The notes below the pieces were generated by a model. It worked only from the letters and a program-made list of their open reading frames with translations. It was not told the DNA's origin and did no database searches. A stretch of DNA of 64,000 nt from Burkholderiales bacterium JOSHI_001 (GTDB lineage: Bacteria > Pseudomonadota > Gammaproteobacteria > Burkholderiales > Burkholderiaceae_C): positions 4,054,090-4,118,089 of the forward strand of contig CM001438.1 in assembly GCA_000244995.1 (NCBI GenBank), in the 5' to 3' direction. This document shows, one piece after another, positions 17,816-26,704 of the stretch. The stretch's first letter is position 1; each line of letters opens with the position of its first letter. Both the position numbers and the translations under genes were made by a program.

Positions 17816-19531
17816 TTACTTCTTGGCCCCGGCCGTGGGGTTCAGGCTGGTGATGCGGCCGCTTTCGGTGCCTGCGGTTTCGTCGATGACAGCATTGATC
17901 AGGGTGGGTTTGCCGGAAGCCACCGCTTCCTTCAGGGCCTTGTCCAGTTCGGCCGTGGTGGTGGCATGCACGCCCACGCCACCGAAGGCTTCCATCAACT
18001 TGTCGTAGCGCGCGCCCTTGACGAACACCGTGGGCGCCACGTCGGCGCCGCCGCTCTTGTTGACATCGGTGCCCTTGTAGACGCCGTTGTTGTTGAAGAC
18101 GATCACGCACACCGGAAGTTGATAGCGGCAGATGGTCTCGACTTCCATGCCCGAGAAGCCGAAGGCGCTGTCGCCTTCGATGGCGATCACCGGCTTGCCG
18201 GTGGTCACCGCGGCGGCCACCGAGAAGCCCATGCCGATGCCCATGATCCCCCAGGTGCCCACGTCCAGGCGCTTGCGGGGTTCATACATGTCCACGATGC
18301 TGCGCGCGAAGTCCAGCGTGTTGGCGCCTTCGTTCACCACGATGGCGTCGGGGCGGGACTTCACCACATCGCGGATGACGCGCAGCGCGCTGTGAAAGTT
18401 CATCGGGCTGGGGTCGGCGGCCAGCGTGGCGGCCATCTTGGACAGGTTCTTGTCCTTGCGCTCGCCGATGGCCCCGGTCCAGTCGGCCGGCGGCTTGGGG
18501 AAGTTGTTGCCCATGCCGGCCAGCAGCGCCGCCACGCAGGAACCGATGTCGCCCACCAGGGGTGCGGCAATGGCCACGTTGCTGTCCATTTCGGTGGGCG
18601 AGATGTCGATCTGGATGAACTTCTTCGGGCCGTTGCCCGCCCCCCAGGTCTTGCCTTTGCCGTGAGACAGCAGCCAGTTCAGGCGCGCTCCCACCAGCAT
18701 CACCACGTCGGCCTGTTCCAGCACGTAGGAACGGGCTGCCGACGCCGATTGGTCGTGGGTGTCCGGCAGCAGGCCCTTGGCCATGGACATGGGCAGGTAG
18801 GGGATGCCGCTGCGTTCCACCAAGGCGCGCACGTCGGCGTCGGCCTGCGCGTAGGCCGCGCCCTTGCCCAGCAGGATGAGGGGCCGCTTGGCGTTGCGCA
18901 GCAGGTCCAGTGCGCGCTGCACCGCATCGGGCGCCGGAATTTGCTTCGGCGCCGGGTCCACCACCTTGATGAGCGAATCGCGGCCCAACTGCGCATCCAT
19001 CGTCTGCGAAAACAGCTTGGCCGGCAGGTCCAGGTACACGCCGCCCGGGCGACCGGACACGGCCGAGCGGATGGCACGTGCGATGCCCACGCCGATGTCC
19101 TGCGCATGCAGCACGCGGTAAGCGGCCTTGCACAGTGGCTTGGCAATCGCCAGCTGGTCCATCTCCTCGTAGTCGCCCTGCTGCAGGTCCACGATCTCGC
19201 GCTCGGACGAGCCGCTGATCAGGATCATCGGGAAGCAGTTGGTGGTGGCGTTGGCCAGCGCGGTCAGGCCGTTCAGGAAGCCGGGCGCGGACACCGTGAG
19301 GCAGATGCCCGGCTTGCCGGTCAGGAAGCCGGCCGCCGCCGCGGCATTGCCGGCATGCTGTTCGTGGCGAAAGGAAATGACCCGAAGGCCTTCGGCCTGC
19401 GCCATGCGCGTCAAGTCGGTGATGGGAATGCCCGGCAGCGCGTAAATGGTGTCCAGGCCATTGAGCTTCAACGCGTCAAGCACCAGGTGAAAACCGTCGG
19501 TGACTTCGCGTGGGGTGGTCTCTGTGGTCAT
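17816..19531 (-). CDS. oxc: oxalyl-CoA decarboxylase
   Basis: This 571-residue ThDP enzyme converts oxalyl-CoA to formyl-CoA and CO2. It shows the catalytic glutamate in [16 protein letters not shown] near residue 56, the ThDP/Mg motif [20 protein letters not shown]...NNNG near residue 450, and the characteristic GVYKGTDVN and [10 protein letters not shown] segments. The start codon at 19531 follows the family N-terminus ([20 protein letters not shown], in part). It heads a minus-strand operon, oxc-frc-PAS-frc-terC. A TTGAC-N4-GTCAA site is centred about 42 bases before the predicted start of transcription (-10 TATCAT at 19596-19601), the position for class II activation by an FNR-type protein. 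Confidence 0.95.
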   Translation of the reverse strand: MTTETTPREVTDGFHLVLDALKLNGLDTIYALPGIPITDLTRMAQAEGLRVISFRHEQHAGNAAAAAGFLTGKPGICLTVSAPGFLNGLTALANATTNCFPMILISGSSEREIVDLQQGDYEEMDQLAIAKPLCKAAYRVLHAQDIGVGIARAIRSAVSGRPGGVYLDLPAKLFSQTMDAQLGRDSLIKVVDPAPKQIPAPDAVQRALDLLRNAKRPLILLGKGAAYAQADADVRALVERSGIPYLPMSMAKGLLPDTHDQSASAARSYVLEQADVVMLVGARLNWLLSHGKGKTWGAGNGPKKFIQIDISPTEMDSNVAIAAPLVGDIGSCVAALLAGMGNNFPKPPADWTGAIGERKDKNLSKMAATLAADPSPMNFHSALRVIRDVVKSRPDAIVVNEGANTLDFARSIVDMYEPRKRLDVGTWGIMGIGMGFSVAAAVTTGKPVIAIEGDSAFGFSGMEVETICRYQLPVCVIVFNNNGVYKGTDVNKSGGADVAPTVFVKGARYDKLMEAFGGVGVHATTTAELDKALKEAVASGKPTLINAVIDETAGTESGRITSLNPTAGAKK

Positions 19532-19624
19532 GAGGCTGCGGGTCTCAGTTGGCACGGCTCCACAAGGGCCATGCGGGTGTGGAAGGTGCGGATTTATGAT
19601 AGGAAGCAGCATTTCGAAATGCCG

Positions 19625-19638
19625 TTGACCGCGGTCAA
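19625..19638. promoter_or_regulatory. FNR-type operator in the oxc promoter
   Basis: TTGACCGCGGTCAA is a perfect 14-bp palindrome of the form TTGAC-N4-GTCAA, followed by GATTGAAAAA. The same 24-base stretch with one change occurs at 24526 before tctC. It lies 94 bases before the oxc ATG and 55 before the regulator ATG. Confidence 0.78.
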
Positions 19639-19692
19639 GATTGAAAAATTCGCCTGTTCGCGTGTTCCCTCAGAGCCCAAGGCGACCTCTGC

Positions 19693-20307
19693 ATGAATCC
19701 CATTCCCATCGACAAGCACCCCGAACGCAACGTCATCCGTCTGGAGCTGCGCAAGAACATCGTGCTGCGCGATCTGGTGGACGAAGAGCGTGAGGAGCTG
19801 GAACGCCAGTTGGTGATCGTGGACTGCGCCAAGGGCGACCACCTGCTGCTGCAGGGCGTGCACGAGATGGAGCAGTACTTCATCCTGAGCGGCATCCTGA
19901 AGCGCGTGGTCACCAACGCCGAAGCCAAGGAAATGATCCTGCGCTTTGCCGACGAGAACGACTTCGAGACCAGCTACGCCGCCTGGCGCCTGGAAACGCC
20001 CACTCCCTACAGCATCGTGTGCGTGACCAAGGTGCGCGTGGCCAAGCTGCCGATGCAGGCCTGGGTGGACTTCGTCGACCGCCACCCCAAGTGCAAGCAC
20101 GTCTTCGAGTACGAAGTGATGCGCCTGATGAGCGAGGTGATGGGCCACACCATCACCCTGCACCTGCTGGACGCCCCGGGCCGCGTGCACCGCTTCGAGC
20201 GCAAGCACCCGGAGCTGGCCGAGCGCATCCCGAAGAAGGAACTGGCGTCCTACCTGAACCTGTCGGCCGAGACGCTTTCGCGGCTGAAACAGCGCGGCAA
20301 GATCTGA
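19693..20307 (+). CDS. Crp/Fnr-family transcriptional regulator
   Basis: This 204-residue protein has an N-terminal cyclic-nucleotide-binding fold (GDHLLLQGVHEMEQYFILSG) and a C-terminal winged helix (IPKKELASYLNLSAETLSRLKQRGKI, quoted in part as LSAETLSRLKQ). The recognition helix has the E-x-x-S-R pattern by which FNR reads TTGA half-sites. It lacks the N-terminal cysteine cluster of FNR, so it should not sense oxygen through a 4Fe-4S centre; its ligand is unknown. It diverges from oxc, with the palindrome TTGACCGCGGTCAA between them. It probably activates the oxalate operon and, through the second site at 24526, the tricarboxylate-type transporter operon. Confidence 0.88.
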   Translation: MNPIPIDKHPERNVIRLELRKNIVLRDLVDEEREELERQLVIVDCAKGDHLLLQGVHEMEQYFILSGILKRVVTNAEAKEMILRFADENDFETSYAAWRLETPTPYSIVCVTKVRVAKLPMQAWVDFVDRHPKCKHVFEYEVMRLMSEVMGHTITLHLLDAPGRVHRFERKHPELAERIPKKELASYLNLSAETLSRLKQRGKI

Positions 20308-20326
20308 GCCCCCGGCGCGCGGGGAA

Positions 20327-21163
20327 TCAGTTCTTCGACGAGGTGAACAGGCGCGAGGTGGCCATCACGCGCAGCTGGTTGTCCACACCGCGCACACCGC
20401 TGACGGCGGCGGCCACCTCGGCCGCAGCCACGCGTTCACGTTCGTTGGTGACGATGCCGCGCAGCACCAGCTGGCCATCGGCCGGGGTGTCGATGGTGAC
20501 GTCCACGCCGGCGGTGTCCTCGTGCATGCGCAGCCGCGCGCGCACATGCGCCGACAACGCCATGCCCTTGAGCAGCGCGCGCGACGCATCGGTCTCGGCG
20601 AACTCGGGCCGCGCCAGCACGGCCTTGATCTGCTGCACGCAGGTGTCCACGCTCAGGCGGTCGGTGTTCAGCACCAGGTCGAACAGCACCGGGTCGCCCC
20701 AGTGCACCCCGAACTGATCGTGCATGCGGCTGGCATTGGCGTTGTCACTGCGGCGGATTTCCTGTTCGGCCGTGTCCCGGTCGTCGATGCCCAGCTCGGC
20801 CATCAGCCAGTCCACGCGCTTTTCGAAGGGCCGCATGATGCGGATGCAGGGCACGTGCGGCACCTGGCGCAGCAGCTGCGTGGCGCCCCAGCCGCGCACC
20901 ACCACGTTGCCCTGCGCGGCAGCGTCCAGCACTTCCTCGGCGGTGTAGACCGCCATGGCCCCGCGGTCGGCACGCAGGCCTTCGATCAGCCCCGCCTTGC
21001 CGCTGCGCAGGCGGTTGATCAGGCTCTTGGACACGTGCATCTTGTCGGCCACGCGCTCGGCCACCTCATGCTGCAAGGTGGCCAGCTTCAGCTCGTCGGC
21101 CAACTGCTCGGCGATGTCCTGGGCCAGCGAGCCCATGCCCTGGGTGAGTGCGACGACAGGCAT
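20327..21163 (-). CDS. cytidylate-kinase-like domain fused to a BON domain
   Basis: The protein is 278 residues long. The first ~195 resemble the cytidylate-kinase-like family (ALTQGMGSLAQDIAEQLADEL in part, and RGWGATQLL, HVPCIRIMRPFEKRV). The P-loop is degenerate: GMGSLAQD has no GKS/T, which suggests a sensing or binding role rather than catalysis. The last ~70 residues form a BON domain (VDVTIDTPADGQLVLRGIV, RGVDNQLRVM), a fold usually found in envelope or osmotic-stress proteins. There is no signal peptide, so it should be cytoplasmic. It starts 18 bases after the tctA stop and closes the transporter operon. A regulatory role for the transporter is possible but unproven. Confidence 0.8.
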   Translation of the reverse strand: MPVVALTQGMGSLAQDIAEQLADELKLATLQHEVAERVADKMHVSKSLINRLRSGKAGLIEGLRADRGAMAVYTAEEVLDAAAQGNVVVRGWGATQLLRQVPHVPCIRIMRPFEKRVDWLMAELGIDDRDTAEQEIRRSDNANASRMHDQFGVHWGDPVLFDLVLNTDRLSVDTCVQQIKAVLARPEFAETDASRALLKGMALSAHVRARLRMHEDTAGVDVTIDTPADGQLVLRGIVTNERERVAAAEVAAAVSGVRGVDNQLRVMATSRLFTSSKN

Positions 21164-21181
21164 TGTTTGTCTCCTGGCGGG

Positions 21182-22711
21182 TCAGTCCACCGGCTGTTCT
21201 TCAGGGAAGGCCTTGGCCTTGGGAGGCCGCACCTTGGCCACCAGCTTGGACACCAGCGGCCAGGCCAGCATGGCCAGCGCCAGCGTGGTGATGCTGCCCA
21301 CCAGCGGGTTGGCCCACATGATGCTCAATTCGCCCTGGCTGACCAGCATGGCCTGGCGGAAGGAATCTTCGGCCTTGTCGCCCAGCACCAGGGCCAGCAC
21401 CATGGGCGCCAGCGGGTAGTCCAGCTTCTTGAACACATAGCCGATGACGCCGAAGCCCAGCATGAACCAGATGTCCAGCATGGCGTTATGCACCGTGTAG
21501 GCGCCGATGGCGCAGATGACGATGATGACCGGCGCGATGATGGAAAACGGAATGCGCAGGATGGACGCGAACAGCGGCACCGTGGACAGCACCACGATCA
21601 GCCCGACCAGGTTGCCCAGGTACATGCTGGCGATCAGGCCCCAGACGAAGTCTTTCTGCTCCACGAACAGCAGCGGCCCGGGCTGCAGGCCCCAGATCAG
21701 CAGGCCGCCCAGCAGCACCGCCGCGGTGGGCGAGCCCGGGATGCCCAGCGCCAGCATCGGCAGCAGCGCACTGGTGCCTGCCGCGTGCGCCGCGGTTTCG
21801 GGCGCGATCACGCCTTCGATCTCGCCGGTACCGAACTTGTTGCCGGTCTTGCTCATCTTCTTGGCCAGGCCGTAGCTCATGAAGGACGCCGGCGTGGCAC
21901 CGCCGGGCGTGATACCCATCCACATGCCCACCAGCGAACTGCGCACTGACGTGACCCAGTACTTGGGCAACTGCTTCCAGGTCTGCCACACCACTTTGGG
22001 GTCGATGCGCGCGCTCTTGCCCTGGAACTTCAGGCCCTCTTCCATCGACAGCAGGATCTCGCCGATGCCGAACAGGCCGATCACCGCGATCAGGAAGTCG
22101 AATCCGCGCATCAATTCGGGCTGGCCAAATGTCATGCGCAACTGGCCGGTGACGGTGTCCATGCCCACGGCGGCGAGCGCAAAGCCCAGCGCCATGGCCA
22201 CCAGGATCTTGAAGGGCGAGCCCTTGCCCATGCCCACGAAACTGCAGAAGGTGAGCAGGTACACGGCAAAGAATTCCGGCGCACCGAACTTCAGCGCGAA
22301 CTTGGCCACCAGCGGTGCCAGGAAGGTGATCATCAGCACCGCGATGAAGGCGCCCACGAAGGACGATGTGAACGCGGCCGTCAAGGCCTGGCCGGCCTGG
22401 CCCTTCTGCGCCAGCGGGTAGCCGTCGAAGGTGGTGGCCACCGACCACGGCTCACCCGGAATGTTGAACAGGATGGACGTGATGGCCCCGCCGAACAGCG
22501 CGCCCCAGTAGATGCACGACAGCATCACGATGGCCGAGGTGGGCGACATGGTGAAGGTCAGCGGCAGCAGGATGGCCACCCCGTTCGCGCCGCCCAGCCC
22601 GGGCAGCACGCCGATCAGCACGCCAAGGATGATGCCCACGAACATCAGCATGATGTTCATCGGCGTCAGCACCACGGCGAAGCCGTGGAACAGTGCGCTC
22701 AGTTCTTCCAT
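21182..22711 (-). CDS. tctA: tripartite tricarboxylate transporter, large permease (TctA)
   Basis: This 509-residue membrane protein has about eleven hydrophobic segments and strong TctA hallmarks: GVLIGVLPGLGGANGVAILLPLTF (in part), YWGALFGGAITSILFNIPGEP, GITPGGATPASFMSYGLAKK and LALGIPGSPTAAVLLGGL. It forms the channel of a secondary, ion-driven importer that depends on a periplasmic TctC receptor. Order in the operon is tctC-tctB-tctA-kinase-like gene, all minus strand. The substrate may be citrate, another di- or tricarboxylate, or an aromatic acid; shared control with oxalate genes hints at a small di- or tricarboxylate. Confidence 0.93.
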   Translation of the reverse strand: MEELSALFHGFAVVLTPMNIMLMFVGIILGVLIGVLPGLGGANGVAILLPLTFTMSPTSAIVMLSCIYWGALFGGAITSILFNIPGEPWSVATTFDGYPLAQKGQAGQALTAAFTSSFVGAFIAVLMITFLAPLVAKFALKFGAPEFFAVYLLTFCSFVGMGKGSPFKILVAMALGFALAAVGMDTVTGQLRMTFGQPELMRGFDFLIAVIGLFGIGEILLSMEEGLKFQGKSARIDPKVVWQTWKQLPKYWVTSVRSSLVGMWMGITPGGATPASFMSYGLAKKMSKTGNKFGTGEIEGVIAPETAAHAAGTSALLPMLALGIPGSPTAAVLLGGLLIWGLQPGPLLFVEQKDFVWGLIASMYLGNLVGLIVVLSTVPLFASILRIPFSIIAPVIIVICAIGAYTVHNAMLDIWFMLGFGVIGYVFKKLDYPLAPMVLALVLGDKAEDSFRQAMLVSQGELSIMWANPLVGSITTLALAMLAWPLVSKLVAKVRPPKAKAFPEEQPVD

Positions 22712-22750
22712 GTCACAGGACTCCGCAAATGCTGTTCAGGCGGTTGACGT

Positions 22751-23269
22751 TCAGTAGCCCAGGAATCCGAGCGGGTTCAGCGCACCCTTGAACAGGGGCA
22801 CCTTGAACCAGACCTCGAACATCGCGAAGAACAGCGCATTGACCACCAGGCCGACCAGCACGCTTTTCACCGGCGGGTACTTGCCCAGGATGACCATGAA
22901 CAGCGCGATGAACACCGCCGAGGCCACGTACAGGCCCAGCACCATGATGGCCGCGGCATACACCACCGAAGGCAGGAAGACCGAGGCCACGCGCTTCAAC
23001 TGCACGCTGTCCACGAAGGTGTCGGTGTCGCGTGATTTGGACACCACCGCCTGGTACAGGATGCCGGCGCCGCCGATGCACAGCAGCAGACCGATGTAGA
23101 ACGGGAAATAGCCGGCCCCGGGGCCGTCGCTGGTCCAGCCGGCCCCCAGGCGGCGGGCTTCGAACACCACCACCAGGCCCACCACCATCAGCAGGGCCGC
23201 CACCACGGCGTCCACCGTGGCGTTCTTGGCCACCGGGTGGCCGGCTTCTTCGGAGTCGGGTTGGTTCAT
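22751..23269 (-). CDS. tctB: tripartite tricarboxylate transporter, small permease (TctB)
   Basis: This 172-residue membrane protein has about four hydrophobic helices, with the typical GPGAGYFPFYIGLLL motif between helices one and two and a C-terminal FEVWFKVPLFKG segment. It accompanies TctA, which starts 39 bases after its stop. The ATG at 23269 is preferred over upstream codons because it gives a short charged N-terminus (MNQPDSEEAGH) before the first helix. Confidence 0.9.
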   Translation of the reverse strand: MNQPDSEEAGHPVAKNATVDAVVAALLMVVGLVVVFEARRLGAGWTSDGPGAGYFPFYIGLLLCIGGAGILYQAVVSKSRDTDTFVDSVQLKRVASVFLPSVVYAAAIMVLGLYVASAVFIALFMVILGKYPPVKSVLVGLVVNALFFAMFEVWFKVPLFKGALNPLGFLGY

Positions 23270-23393
23270 GGGTGTTGCCTCAGGTGCAGGTTTGCGGGCA
23301 GGCCTCTGGCGCACACGCCAGGTGCGCAAGCACTGCCAGGGGGCGGCGTTGCAGCCGCGCCAGCGGCGGCCCACGGGCCGCAGCCGCGCCGGC

Positions 23394-24416
23394 TTACTTG
23401 GCCAGGAATCCGGCCTCGGTCATCAGCTGCCGGTGCAGGCCTTCAGCGGCGGTCAGCCACTTGGTGAATTCGGCGCCGGACATGGCCGTCTGGTTGAAGG
23501 CGCCCTTTTCCATGTATTCCTTCCAGTCCGGCGTGTCGCGCACCTTCTTCATCAGATCGACGAAATAGGCCAGTTGCTCGGGCGTGACGCCCGGGGCCAT
23601 GAAGATGCCGCGCAGCATGACGTAGTCGGTGGGCACGCCGGCTTCCTTGCAGGTGTGGATGTCATTCCACGACTCCTTGTCGGTGACCTTGGCCTTGTAG
23701 GGCATGCGCGTGTCGTCGAACACGCACAGCGGCCGCAACGAGCCGGCGCGCCACTGCGCCACGGCCTCGATGGGGTTGTTCACGGTGGAGTCGATGTGCT
23801 TGCCCACCAGTTGCACCGCCACTTCACCACCACCCTTGTAGGGCACGTAGATGAACTTGGTGCCGGTGGCCTTTTCCAGGCCCACGGTCAGGATCTGGTC
23901 TTCCTGCTTGCTGCCGGTGCCGCCCATCTTCATCTTGCTGGGGCCGGCGGCCTTGACCGCATTCACATACTCGGTGGCGGTCTTGTAGGGCGTTTCGGCA
24001 TTGACCCACAACACGAACTGGTCCAACGCCATCATGGACACGGGGGTCATGTCCTTCCAGTTGAAGGGCACGCCGGTGGCCATGGGCGTGGTGAACAGGT
24101 TGGACAGCGTGATGATGATCTTGTGCGGGTCGCCCTTGGCGCCCTTCACGTCCAGGAAGCCCTCGGCACCGGCGCCGCCGCTCTTGTTGACGACGACCAT
24201 CGACTCCTTCATCAGCTTGTGCTTGACGATGATGCCCTGGATCAGGCGCGCCATCTGGTCGGCGCCGCCGCCAGTGCCGGCGGGCACGACGAACTCCACC
24301 GGCTTGGAAGGCTCCCAGCCCCAGGCCGGCGTCACCGCGGCCACAGCGGCCACCGCACCGGCAATGAACAGGCGGCGCACCGCCGAGCCCAGGGGGTTGA
24401 GTGTGTGCAAGAACAT
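23394..24416 (-). CDS. tctC: tripartite tricarboxylate receptor (TctC/Bug family)
   Basis: This 340-residue periplasmic receptor has a signal peptide ending near AVTPAWG. The Bug fold is recognisable from WEPSKPVEFVVPAGTGGGADQMARL (in part), NKSGGAGAEGFLDVKG and YVPYKGGGEVAVQLVGKHID. AGGAGACAAG precedes the ATG by a normal distance. It is the first gene of the operon, 124 bases from the tctB start. The leader carries the same FNR-type site as oxc. Bug receptors bind acids with two carboxylate-like groups; the ligand here is unknown, with oxalate or related acids a reasonable guess from co-regulation. Confidence 0.92.
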   Translation of the reverse strand: MFLHTLNPLGSAVRRLFIAGAVAAVAAVTPAWGWEPSKPVEFVVPAGTGGGADQMARLIQGIIVKHKLMKESMVVVNKSGGAGAEGFLDVKGAKGDPHKIIITLSNLFTTPMATGVPFNWKDMTPVSMMALDQFVLWVNAETPYKTATEYVNAVKAAGPSKMKMGGTGSKQEDQILTVGLEKATGTKFIYVPYKGGGEVAVQLVGKHIDSTVNNPIEAVAQWRAGSLRPLCVFDDTRMPYKAKVTDKESWNDIHTCKEAGVPTDYVMLRGIFMAPGVTPEQLAYFVDLMKKVRDTPDWKEYMEKGAFNQTAMSGAEFTKWLTAAEGLHRQLMTEAGFLAK

Positions 24417-24525
24417 CAGCTTGTCTCCTAAGGGGAACTGGAACAACGTTGGCCTGGCATCCAGCGGCACTGCAACGTCATGTCTTGTTTGAAAGCATGG
24501 TCATGCAGGTGCTGCGCGAACGCCA

Positions 24526-24539
24526 TTGACCGCAGTCAA
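24526..24539. promoter_or_regulatory. second FNR-type operator, upstream of tctC
   Basis: TTGACCGCAGTCAA followed by GATTGAAAAA repeats the element at 19625 with a single base change. It lies about 110 bases before the tctC ATG and 168 before the divergent TauE/SafE gene. The rest of the 290-base gap (24417-24706) shows no other feature I can name. Confidence 0.7.
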
Positions 24540-24706
24540 GATTGAAAAAACATGACCCCGGGGGTTTCGCTAGCACGCATGCGCGCACCGACAGGCCCTG
24601 CAGTGTCGCCCAACCAACGCGCGCGCCAGAGGCGACGGCGCTGGGATCATCCCTTAGGCACCACCCGTTCGCGGGCCAGGGCCCCGGTTCGGGCGATGAT
24701 CCGGGC

Positions 24707-25522
24707 ATGAATCTCGACCCCTTGTTGATTGCGGAATTGCTGGCCCTGGGCCTGGGCGCCGGTTTCCTGGCCGGGCTGCTGGGCGTGGGCGGCGGCATGA
24801 TGATGGTGCCCTTCGTCACCCTGGTGCTCAGCCGCCGTGGCGTGCCCACCGAGATGGCGGTGAAGATGGCGATTGCCACTTCCATGGCCACCATCGTGTT
24901 CACGTCGATTTCCAGCGTGCGCGCGCACCACCAGCGCGGCGCCGTGCGCTGGAACCTGGTGCGCGGGCTGGCGCCCGGCATCGTGGGCGGCGGGCTGCTG
25001 GCCGGCGCCGGCGTGTTTTCGCTCATCAAGGGCACGGCGCTGGCGGTGCTGTTCGCGTTGTTCGTCTTTTTCTCGGCCAGCCAGTTGTTGCTGGACCGCA
25101 AGCCCAAGCCGTCGCGTCAGATGCCCGGCACGGCGGGGCAGCTGGCCGCGGGCGGCGGCATCGGCTTCGTGTCGGGGCTGGTGGGCGCCGGCGGGGCCTT
25201 CATGTCGGTGCCCTTCATGACCTGGTGCAACGTGCCCTTGCCCAATGCCGTGGCCACCAGCGCGGCGCTGGGCCTGCCCATTGCACTGGCCAACACGGCG
25301 GGCTACATCATCGCCGGCTGGAACCTGCCCCCGGTGATGCCCGGCGCCCTGGGCTACCTGGTGCTGCCGGTGCTGGCGGTGATTGCGCTGGGCAGCGTCA
25401 CCGCCGCGCCCCTGGGTGCGCGCGCCGCCCACAGCATGGACGTGAAGAAGCTGCGCCGCATCTTCGCGGTGCTGCTGTACAGCCTGGGCAGCTACATGCT
25501 GTGGCGCGGCCTGGCGGCCTGA
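24707..25522 (+). CDS. sulfite exporter TauE/SafE-family permease
   Basis: This 271-residue integral membrane protein has about eight hydrophobic segments. The first and central helices carry the paired family motifs GAGFLAGLLGVGGGMMMVPFV and GGIGFVSGLVGAGGAFMSVPFM (both quoted at or under twenty-two letters of sequence in part: FLAGLLGVGGG, FVSGLVGAGGA). The family exports sulfite, sulfoacetate or other small organic anions. It diverges from the tct operon, so it could export a product of that pathway or simply be a neighbour. The ATG at 24707 starts directly before the first hydrophobic region. Confidence 0.87.
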   Translation: MNLDPLLIAELLALGLGAGFLAGLLGVGGGMMMVPFVTLVLSRRGVPTEMAVKMAIATSMATIVFTSISSVRAHHQRGAVRWNLVRGLAPGIVGGGLLAGAGVFSLIKGTALAVLFALFVFFSASQLLLDRKPKPSRQMPGTAGQLAAGGGIGFVSGLVGAGGAFMSVPFMTWCNVPLPNAVATSAALGLPIALANTAGYIIAGWNLPPVMPGALGYLVLPVLAVIALGSVTAAPLGARAAHSMDVKKLRRIFAVLLYSLGSYMLWRGLAA

Positions 25523-25537
25523 GCCACCGGCGCGTGG

Positions 25538-26545
25538 TCAGGGGCTCTCGAAGCGGATGCTGGCCAGGGCGACGGTGTTGCCGCCCCGCCGCTTGGCTTC
25601 GGCCAGGGTGGCCTCGCACGCGGCGTTGATTTCTTCCTGGGTGTGCGCCGTGTGCGGGAAGCTGGCCACGCCCATGCTGACCGTGAAACCCAGTTCACGG
25701 CCTTCCTGCACCACGATCTGCGTGGCGCACTGGCGGCGAAGGCCTTCCATGCGCGAATGCGCCGTGGCCAGGCCCACGCCCGACAGCAGCACGGCAAAAC
25801 GCCGCTCATCCAGGCGGCAGGACGCGTCCATGGCGCGGGTGTTGCCGCGCAGCAGCCGGCCCATGGCTTCCAGGATGCGGTCGGGGGCCTGCGCACCGGC
25901 GGCGGCCACGCGTTCGTCGAAGGGGTCCAGCTCGATGAACACCATCGCGAATTCGCGGTGTTCACGCGTGGACAGGTCCACTTCGCGACGCAGTTGGTCT
26001 TCAAAGTGCGCGCGGGTGTACAGGCCGGTGGCGTTGTCGCGCAGGCTCTGGTCGGCCAGTTCGCGGCGCAGCGCCTCGTGGGCGCGCTGTTCGCGTTCCA
26101 GTTGTTCCAGCGCGGCCTTCAGCTGGGCTTCGCGCTGGCGGCGTGGCGCCAGGTCCTGCCAGACGCAGCAGATGAGCTTGCGCTCGCCGGCCGTGGCGGC
26201 CAGGCGCAGCACGGCGAATTCGCGCCGTTCGCCCTTCCATTCGAAGCGGTGTTCACTTTCCAGCGCGTCGCCGTGGGCCAGCGCGGTCTGGTCCGCGCTG
26301 CGCAGGGTCTGCGCCAGTGCGGGGTCGAACAGTTCAGCGTCGGTGCGGCCCGCCACGTCGGCCGGCTCGCGGCCCAGCAGCGTGGCCAGGGCGGCGTCCA
26401 CCTGCACATAACGCAGGGTGCCGGCGTCCTTCACGGCCACCATGGCCCCCTGGCGCCTGGCCAGGGCCAGCAGGCTCTGGCCCAGCACCGGCCACAGGCC
26501 AGGGTCGGTGAGGGCGGGCGTCGAGACGCTGGTGGTCGGGCTCAT
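25538..26545 (-). CDS. PAS-GGDEF protein with degenerate GGDEF motif
   Basis: This 335-residue soluble protein has an N-terminal PAS domain (about 28-140: MVAVKDAGTLRYVQVDAALATLLGR in part), a coiled linker (about 140-170) and a GGDEF-type domain (about 170-330: DNATGLYTRAHFEDQLRREV in part). At the active-site turn the sequence is RLDER instead of GG[D/E]EF, and the metal-binding Asp region reads FIELDPFDE. Diguanylate cyclase activity is therefore unlikely; a c-di-GMP- or GTP-binding or purely signalling role is more plausible. It converges on the TauE gene. The 159 bases between it and the next gene (26546-26704) show nothing notable. Confidence 0.85.
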   Translation of the reverse strand: MSPTTSVSTPALTDPGLWPVLGQSLLALARRQGAMVAVKDAGTLRYVQVDAALATLLGREPADVAGRTDAELFDPALAQTLRSADQTALAHGDALESEHRFEWKGERREFAVLRLAATAGERKLICCVWQDLAPRRQREAQLKAALEQLEREQRAHEALRRELADQSLRDNATGLYTRAHFEDQLRREVDLSTREHREFAMVFIELDPFDERVAAAGAQAPDRILEAMGRLLRGNTRAMDASCRLDERRFAVLLSGVGLATAHSRMEGLRRQCATQIVVQEGRELGFTVSMGVASFPHTAHTQEEINAACEATLAEAKRRGGNTVALASIRFESP

Positions 26546-26704
26546 CAGGGCATTCTGGGGGGATGCGCCGCGCAGCGGCGGGTTCGCCAGGGCGCGTTCA
26601 GGTGCCTGGGATGATAGCCGGCCACCCCCATGGCTGTGGAAGGTGATCCCCCACGTTCAGCACCCGCGCGCGCGTGATTTCTTCACACCCCCCTGCGGTG
26701 CCAC

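Noticed and set aside
16517-19696. A 1059-codon open frame on the plus strand opposite frc and oxc
   Set aside because: It is the codon-position shadow of the two enzymes on the other strand, with no domain and no plausible start.
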